NCBI GenBank assembly: GCA_018716805.1
Contig: DVJL01000066.1
Coordinates: 1-59,709, forward strand
Direction: 5' to 3'
From: Candidatus Faecivicinus avistercoris
Lineage (GTDB): Bacteria; Bacillota; Clostridia; Christensenellales; Aristaeellaceae
DNA length: 59,709 nucleotides
Made by a program: the position numbers and the translations under genes. The notes beneath the pieces are model-generated. The model did no database searches, had not been told where the DNA came from, and was given only the letters and a program-made list of their open reading frames with translations. This document shows, piece after piece, positions 55,842 to 59,709 of the stretch (position 1 is the first letter of the stretch; every line of letters begins with the position of its first letter).

Positions 55842-57686
55842 TTGAGCAGACTGAGTATCGCAACCAAGAGCGTTGCACAGACGACAGTCGAGCACCTGTA
55901 TAAGGATCTGGAGCGCAGGATCGTCGCCAGCCCGCCGGGACTCTGTCCGGTGGACATGGCGCTGGCGTTTCTGCGGCTGTGCCATGCGCAGACGTGCGGC
56001 AAGTGCGTGCCGTGCCGCGTCGGCCTCGGCCAGTTGAGCGCGATGCTGGAGAGCGTGCTCGACGGCGAGGCGACGCTGGAGACGATCGATCTGATCGAGC
56101 GCACGGCGCGCGTCATCGCCGATACGGCGGACTGCGCCATCGGCTTTTCCGCCGCGAACATGGTGCTCAAGGGCGTGCGCGGCTTCCGCGACGACTATGA
56201 AGAACACATCCGCCACGGCAAGTGTCTGGCCTCGCTGGAGCAGCCGGTGCCGTGCGTGGCGCTGTGCCCGGCGGGCGTGGACATCCCCGGCTACATCGCG
56301 CTGGTGCACGAGGGCCGCTATGCCGACGCCGTGCGCCTGATCCGCAAGGACAATCCGTTCCCCACGGCGTGCGCGCTCGTCTGCGAGCATCCGTGCGAGG
56401 CGCGCTGCCGCCGCAACATGATCGACAGCTCGATCAACATCCGCGGCATGAAGCTGGCCGCTGTGGACAACGCCGGCGAGGTGCCCGCTCCGGAGAGAAT
56501 GCCTTCCACCGGAAAGCGGATCGCCATCATTGGCGGCGGCCCGAGCGGCCTGAGCGCGGCCTACTACCTGCAGCTGATGGGCCACCAGACCACCGTCTTT
56601 GAAATGCACAAGCACCTGGGCGGCATGCTGTACTACGGCATCCCCAGCTACCGCCTGCCCCGCGAGCGGCTGGATTCGGACATCAACGCCATTTTGTCCA
56701 CCGGCGTCGAGGTGCGGCTGAACAGCCCCGTCGGCGAGGGCGAAGGCAAGATCTCGATTAACGACCTGCGTGAGCAGTACGACGCCGTCTACATCTCCAT
56801 CGGTGCGCACACCGACAAGAAGGTCGGTCTGCCCGGCGAGGACGCGAAGGGCGTCATCTCCGCGGTCGAGATGCTTGGCACGCTGGCCGACGGCGGCACG
56901 ATCGACTTGAAGGGCAAGCGCGTCTGCGTCATCGGCGGCGGCAACGTCGCCATGGACGTCACCCGCTCGGCCATCCGACTGGGCGCGAGCACGGTCTGCA
57001 CCGTCTATCGCCGCCGCCAGGTGGACATGACCGCGCTGGTCGAAGAGGTGCGCTCGGCGATCGCCGAGGGCGCGGAGATCCTCGAGCTGCACGCGCCGGT
57101 GCGCATCGAGACCGACGAAAACAACTGCGTCACCGCGCTGATCGCCCAGCCGAAGCTGATCGGCAAGTACGGCCGCGACGGCCGCCCCGCGCCCGCGGAC
57201 AGCGAGCAGCCCGAGAAGCGCATTCCGTGCGACGTGGTCATCGTCGCCGTCGGCCAGGGCATCGAAACGCACTACTTCGAGGAAAAGGGCATCCCGATCA
57301 AGCGCGGCGTCATCGCGGCGGCGGACTGGAGCGCGGTCGAGAACGCGCCGGGCGTGTTCGCCGGCGGCGACTGCGTCACCGGCCCGGCCACGGCCATCCG
57401 CGCCATCGCGGCCGGCAAGGTCGCGGCGGCGAACATCGACAACTATCTGGGCTACAACCACGTCATCGAGACGAAGATCGACATCCCCGCGCCGAAGATC
57501 AAGGACGACCCCGCGTGCGGCCGCATCAACGTCAAGGAGCGCCCGGCGTCCGAGCGCCGCTGCGATTTCGACGCCGTCGAGTGCAAGCTCACGCCCGAGG
57601 AAATCTGTCAGGAGTCCGGCCGTTGCCTACGCTGCGACCACTTTGGATTCGGCATCTTCAAAGGAGGCAGGGAGACGAAATGGTAA
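55842..57686 (+). CDS. GltD-like flavoprotein with NuoF-type iron-sulfur N-terminus (hydrogenase partner)
   Basis: 614 residues. Residues about 1-110 match the C-terminal 4Fe-4S domain of NuoF/HydB (CGKCVPCRVGLGQL, DCAIG). Then comes the GltD-type 4Fe-4S domain (CPAGVDIPGYI, CEHPCEARCRR), an FAD-binding Rossmann motif (IAIIGGGPSGLSAAYYL), LGGMLYYGIPSYRLPRE, and an NAD(P)-binding motif (VCVIGGGNVAMDVTR). It passes electrons between NAD(P)H and the hydrogenase encoded next. It starts at TTG 55842 behind GGGAGGGA. Its stop overlaps the hydrogenase start by 7 bp, indicating translational coupling. Confidence 0.88.
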   Translation: MSRLSIATKSVAQTTVEHLYKDLERRIVASPPGLCPVDMALAFLRLCHAQTCGKCVPCRVGLGQLSAMLESVLDGEATLETIDLIERTARVIADTADCAIGFSAANMVLKGVRGFRDDYEEHIRHGKCLASLEQPVPCVALCPAGVDIPGYIALVHEGRYADAVRLIRKDNPFPTACALVCEHPCEARCRRNMIDSSINIRGMKLAAVDNAGEVPAPERMPSTGKRIAIIGGGPSGLSAAYYLQLMGHQTTVFEMHKHLGGMLYYGIPSYRLPRERLDSDINAILSTGVEVRLNSPVGEGEGKISINDLREQYDAVYISIGAHTDKKVGLPGEDAKGVISAVEMLGTLADGGTIDLKGKRVCVIGGGNVAMDVTRSAIRLGASTVCTVYRRRQVDMTALVEEVRSAIAEGAEILELHAPVRIETDENNCVTALIAQPKLIGKYGRDGRPAPADSEQPEKRIPCDVVIVAVGQGIETHYFEEKGIPIKRGVIAAADWSAVENAPGVFAGGDCVTGPATAIRAIAAGKVAAANIDNYLGYNHVIETKIDIPAPKIKDDPACGRINVKERPASERRCDFDAVECKLTPEEICQESGRCLRCDHFGFGIFKGGRETKW

Positions 57687-59425
57687 ACATCAAGATCAAC
57701 GATCGCGAGGTCCAAGTCAAGGAGGGGACGACGATCCTCCGCGCCGCCGAACAGGCGCACATGCCGATTCCGCACCTCTGCTACCTGAAGGACATCAACG
57801 AGATCGGCGCCTGCCGCGTCTGCGTCGTCGAGATCAAGGGCGTCAACAAGCTGATTCCCGCGTGCAACAACGTCGTGCAGGAGGGCATGGAGATCTACAC
57901 GAACTCTCCCCGCGTGCGCGAGGCGCGCCGGACGAACGTGGAGCTGATCCTCTCGCAGCACGACTGCCTGTGCGCCACCTGCGTGCGCAGCGGCAACTGC
58001 TCCCTGCAGAAGATCGCCAACGACCTGGGCATCATCACCACCGAGTACGCCCGCAACGTTCCGGCGAACAGCTGGCCGCAGGACTATCCGCTCGTCCGCG
58101 ATGCGTCCAAGTGCATCAAGTGTATGCGCTGCATCCAGATCTGCGAGAAGGTGCAGGGCGTCAACATCTGGGACGTCGCCAAGACCGGCTCGCGCACGAC
58201 CGTCGGCGTGTCCCACAACCGCCGCATCACCGAGTCGGACTGCGCGCTGTGCGGCCAGTGCATCACGCACTGCCCCGTCGGCGCGCTGCGCGAGCGGGAC
58301 GACACGGCGAAGCTGCTCGCGCTGGACGGCGCGTTTGCCGATCCGAACAAGGTCACCGTCGTGCAGGTCGCGCCCGCCGTGCGCACCGCGTGGGGCGAGG
58401 AGCTGGGCCTGACGCGCGAGGAGGCCACGCCGCAGCGGCTGGTCGCCGCGCTGAAGGCGCTCGGCTTTGACTATGTGTTCGACACCAACTTCGGCGCCGA
58501 CCTGACGATCATGGAGGAGGGCAGCGAGTTCCTCGAGCGGCTCAAGCACCGCGACGAGTACACCTTCCCGATGTTCACGTCGTGCTGCCCCGGCTGGGTG
58601 CGCTATCTGAAGGGGCATCACCCGGAGATGGCCGGCCAGCTGTCGACCGCGAAATCGCCGCACCAGATGCAGGGCGCGATCACCAAGACCTACTTTGCCG
58701 AGAAGATGGGCATCGATCCGGACAAGATCTTCAACATCTCCATCATGCCCTGCGTCGCGAAGAAGGCCGAGGCCGACATTCCCAACATGAACGACGCCGG
58801 CCACGGCAAGGACGTCGACCTCGTGCTGACCACGCGCGAGATCGTGCGGATGATCCGCGCCGACCACCTCGACGTCAGGAACCTCGCCGAGCGGGAGTTC
58901 GACACCCCGCTGGGCACGGGCACCGGCGCGGCCGTGATCTTCGGCGCGACGGGCGGCGTCATGGAGGCCGCGCTTCGCACCTGCTATCATCTGATCACCG
59001 GCAAGAATCCCTATCCGGACGCCTTCTACATGGTGCGCGGCTTGGATGGCTGGAAGGAAGCCTGCATCGACATCGCCGGCACGACCGTGCGCGTGGCCGT
59101 CGTCAGCGGGCTGGGCAATACAGAAAAGCTCATCCGCGCGCTGAAGCGCGGCGAGGTCGAGTACGATTTTGTCGAGGTCATGGCCTGTCCCGGCGGCTGC
59201 GTCGGCGGCGGCGGACAGCCGATCCACGATGGACAGGAACTGGCTGGCACGCGCGGCGACAACCTCTACTTCCTCGACCGCGGCAACGAGCTGCGCTTCT
59301 CGCACGAGAACCCGGATATCCTCGATCTCTACAAGGACTATCTGGGCGCGCCGCTCTCGCACCGCGCGCACGAGCTGCTGCACACCGACCACACCGGCTG
59401 GAAGATGCCGGGCGAGATGAAATAA
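57680..59425 (+). CDS. hydA: [FeFe]-hydrogenase catalytic subunit (HydA, group A)
   Basis: 581 residues. An N-terminal [2Fe-2S] domain (Cys34, Cys45, Cys48, Cys62) is followed by the His-Cys [4Fe-4S] motif (HDCLCATCVRSGNC), two ferredoxin-type [4Fe-4S] clusters (CIKCMRCIQIC, CALCGQCITHCPVG) and the H-cluster domain with L1 TSCCPGW (Cys302), L2 MPCVAKKAE and L3 MACPGGCVGGGGQP, all intact. It catalyses reversible H2 formation in the cytoplasm. The maturases HydEFG are not in the window. The ATG at 57680 lies inside the end of the partner gene, behind AAGGAGG. Confidence 0.95.
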   Translation: MVNIKINDREVQVKEGTTILRAAEQAHMPIPHLCYLKDINEIGACRVCVVEIKGVNKLIPACNNVVQEGMEIYTNSPRVREARRTNVELILSQHDCLCATCVRSGNCSLQKIANDLGIITTEYARNVPANSWPQDYPLVRDASKCIKCMRCIQICEKVQGVNIWDVAKTGSRTTVGVSHNRRITESDCALCGQCITHCPVGALRERDDTAKLLALDGAFADPNKVTVVQVAPAVRTAWGEELGLTREEATPQRLVAALKALGFDYVFDTNFGADLTIMEEGSEFLERLKHRDEYTFPMFTSCCPGWVRYLKGHHPEMAGQLSTAKSPHQMQGAITKTYFAEKMGIDPDKIFNISIMPCVAKKAEADIPNMNDAGHGKDVDLVLTTREIVRMIRADHLDVRNLAEREFDTPLGTGTGAAVIFGATGGVMEAALRTCYHLITGKNPYPDAFYMVRGLDGWKEACIDIAGTTVRVAVVSGLGNTEKLIRALKRGEVEYDFVEVMACPGGCVGGGGQPIHDGQELAGTRGDNLYFLDRGNELRFSHENPDILDLYKDYLGAPLSHRAHELLHTDHTGWKMPGEMK

Positions 59426-59438
59426 CCCGGATGCAAAC

Positions 59439-59474
59439 CGCCCCTCGCGAACCGATTCAGGCTCGCGAGGGGCG
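59439..59474 (+). terminator. Terminator of the hydrogenase operon
   Basis: A 12-bp perfect stem (59439-59450 with 59463-59474) with a 12-nt loop, directly after hydA; the T tract is weak (TTCAGG). Confidence 0.65.
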
Positions 59475-59476
59475 TT

Positions 59477-59709
59477 CAGGCTGTCGAAAAAGTCGACAGC
59501 CTGTGTGGACGGGGGAGCTTGCTCCCCCGCCACTGCCACCCCTACCACAATTTGCTTGAGTTTTCTTTGGAAAACTCCGGTCGCAAATTGTGCAAGGTAG
59601 ATATTTTTCTTCCGGGAAATGAGATTTCCCTTCAGAAAAATATCGCAAATCCGCCGCGCATGTCGCCGGATTTGATTTTACTGGCTGTTCTGCTTATCTT
59701 TTTTGACAG
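59477..59709. repeat. Chain of five hairpins with terminal inverted repeats (MITE-like), continues or ends at the window edge
   Basis: Consecutive palindromes: 59477-59503 (11-bp stem), 59511-59528, 59546-59592 (10-bp stem enclosing a 7-bp stem), 59600-59644 (11-bp stem enclosing a 7-bp stem) and 59646-59674 (8-bp stem). The ends match as inverted repeats, CTGTCGAAAAAG (59481-59492) and CTGTCAAAAAAG read from 59709 backwards, 11 of 12 identical. The segment is more AT-rich than its surroundings and has no gene. It resembles a miniature mobile element or structured RNA gene. Confidence 0.6.

Overview
The window reads as a chromosomal segment of a GC-rich, anaerobic, carbohydrate-fermenting Firmicute, most likely a gut or rumen Clostridia member (Christensenellales-like). 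This rests on strong AAGGAGG-type ribosome binding sites, sigma-A type promoters (TTGACA-17-TATAAT), CUT1 sugar ABC transporters without their own ATPases, YesM/YesN-type two-component regulators, a D-lactate dehydrogenase, an NAD(P)H-linked [FeFe]-hydrogenase and a cobalamin riboswitch. The species cannot be fixed from sequence alone. There are no rRNA or tRNA genes, transposases or phage genes. The GC bias produces long spurious antisense ORFs over most real genes, and these are left out.

Layout. 1-7.1 kb: start of a GH51 arabinofuranosidase (-), histidine kinase (+) and AraC-type response regulator (-) converging with overlap, then an LplB/LplC/LplA-like oligosaccharide importer. 7.2-13.0 kb: D-lactate dehydrogenase, ParA/ParB, a CBM9-like protein, a small membrane protein, a Usp protein and a YdcF-like protein whose start region is tandemly duplicated. 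13.2-21.7 kb: a second CUT1 importer (one permease frameshifted), a divergent GH109-like enzyme and a ribose-type ABC importer. 21.8-30.2 kb: MATE exporter, polar amino acid ABC importer followed by a DapF-fold racemase, a repeat-rich stretch, an HD hydrolase and a complete second GH51 enzyme. 30.4-36.2 kb: a small promoter-operator-terminator unit (sRNA candidate), an LCP cell-wall ligase and a marR plus heterodimeric ABC exporter operon. 36.3-46.2 kb: MFS transporter/AraC pair, Tic20/DUF4870-like protein, AlaX, HAD phosphatase, FucU, BI-1 protein, MiaA, MATE and RhaM. 46.2-53.4 kb: cobalamin-riboswitch operon with an exported tandem CbiK, an exported protein of repeated unknown domains and a BtuFCD-like importer. 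53.6-55.7 kb: M19 dipeptidase and a Gfo/Idh oxidoreductase. 55.8-59.4 kb: two-gene hydrogenase operon. The right edge holds a chain of hairpins bounded by inverted repeats.

How the parts fit. Glycan capture (three sugar importers, two arabinofuranosidases, a GH109-like enzyme, fucose and rhamnose mutarotases) feeds fermentation whose reductant is disposed of as D-lactate and H2. The most unusual locus is the riboswitch operon. It couples an extracytoplasmic double sirohydrochlorin-chelatase-like protein to proteins sharing an unfamiliar beta-rich domain and to a corrinoid/heme-type importer, and it probably captures and takes up a tetrapyrrole outside the membrane. The window also carries three families of short inverted-repeat elements and three tandem-repeat blocks between genes.
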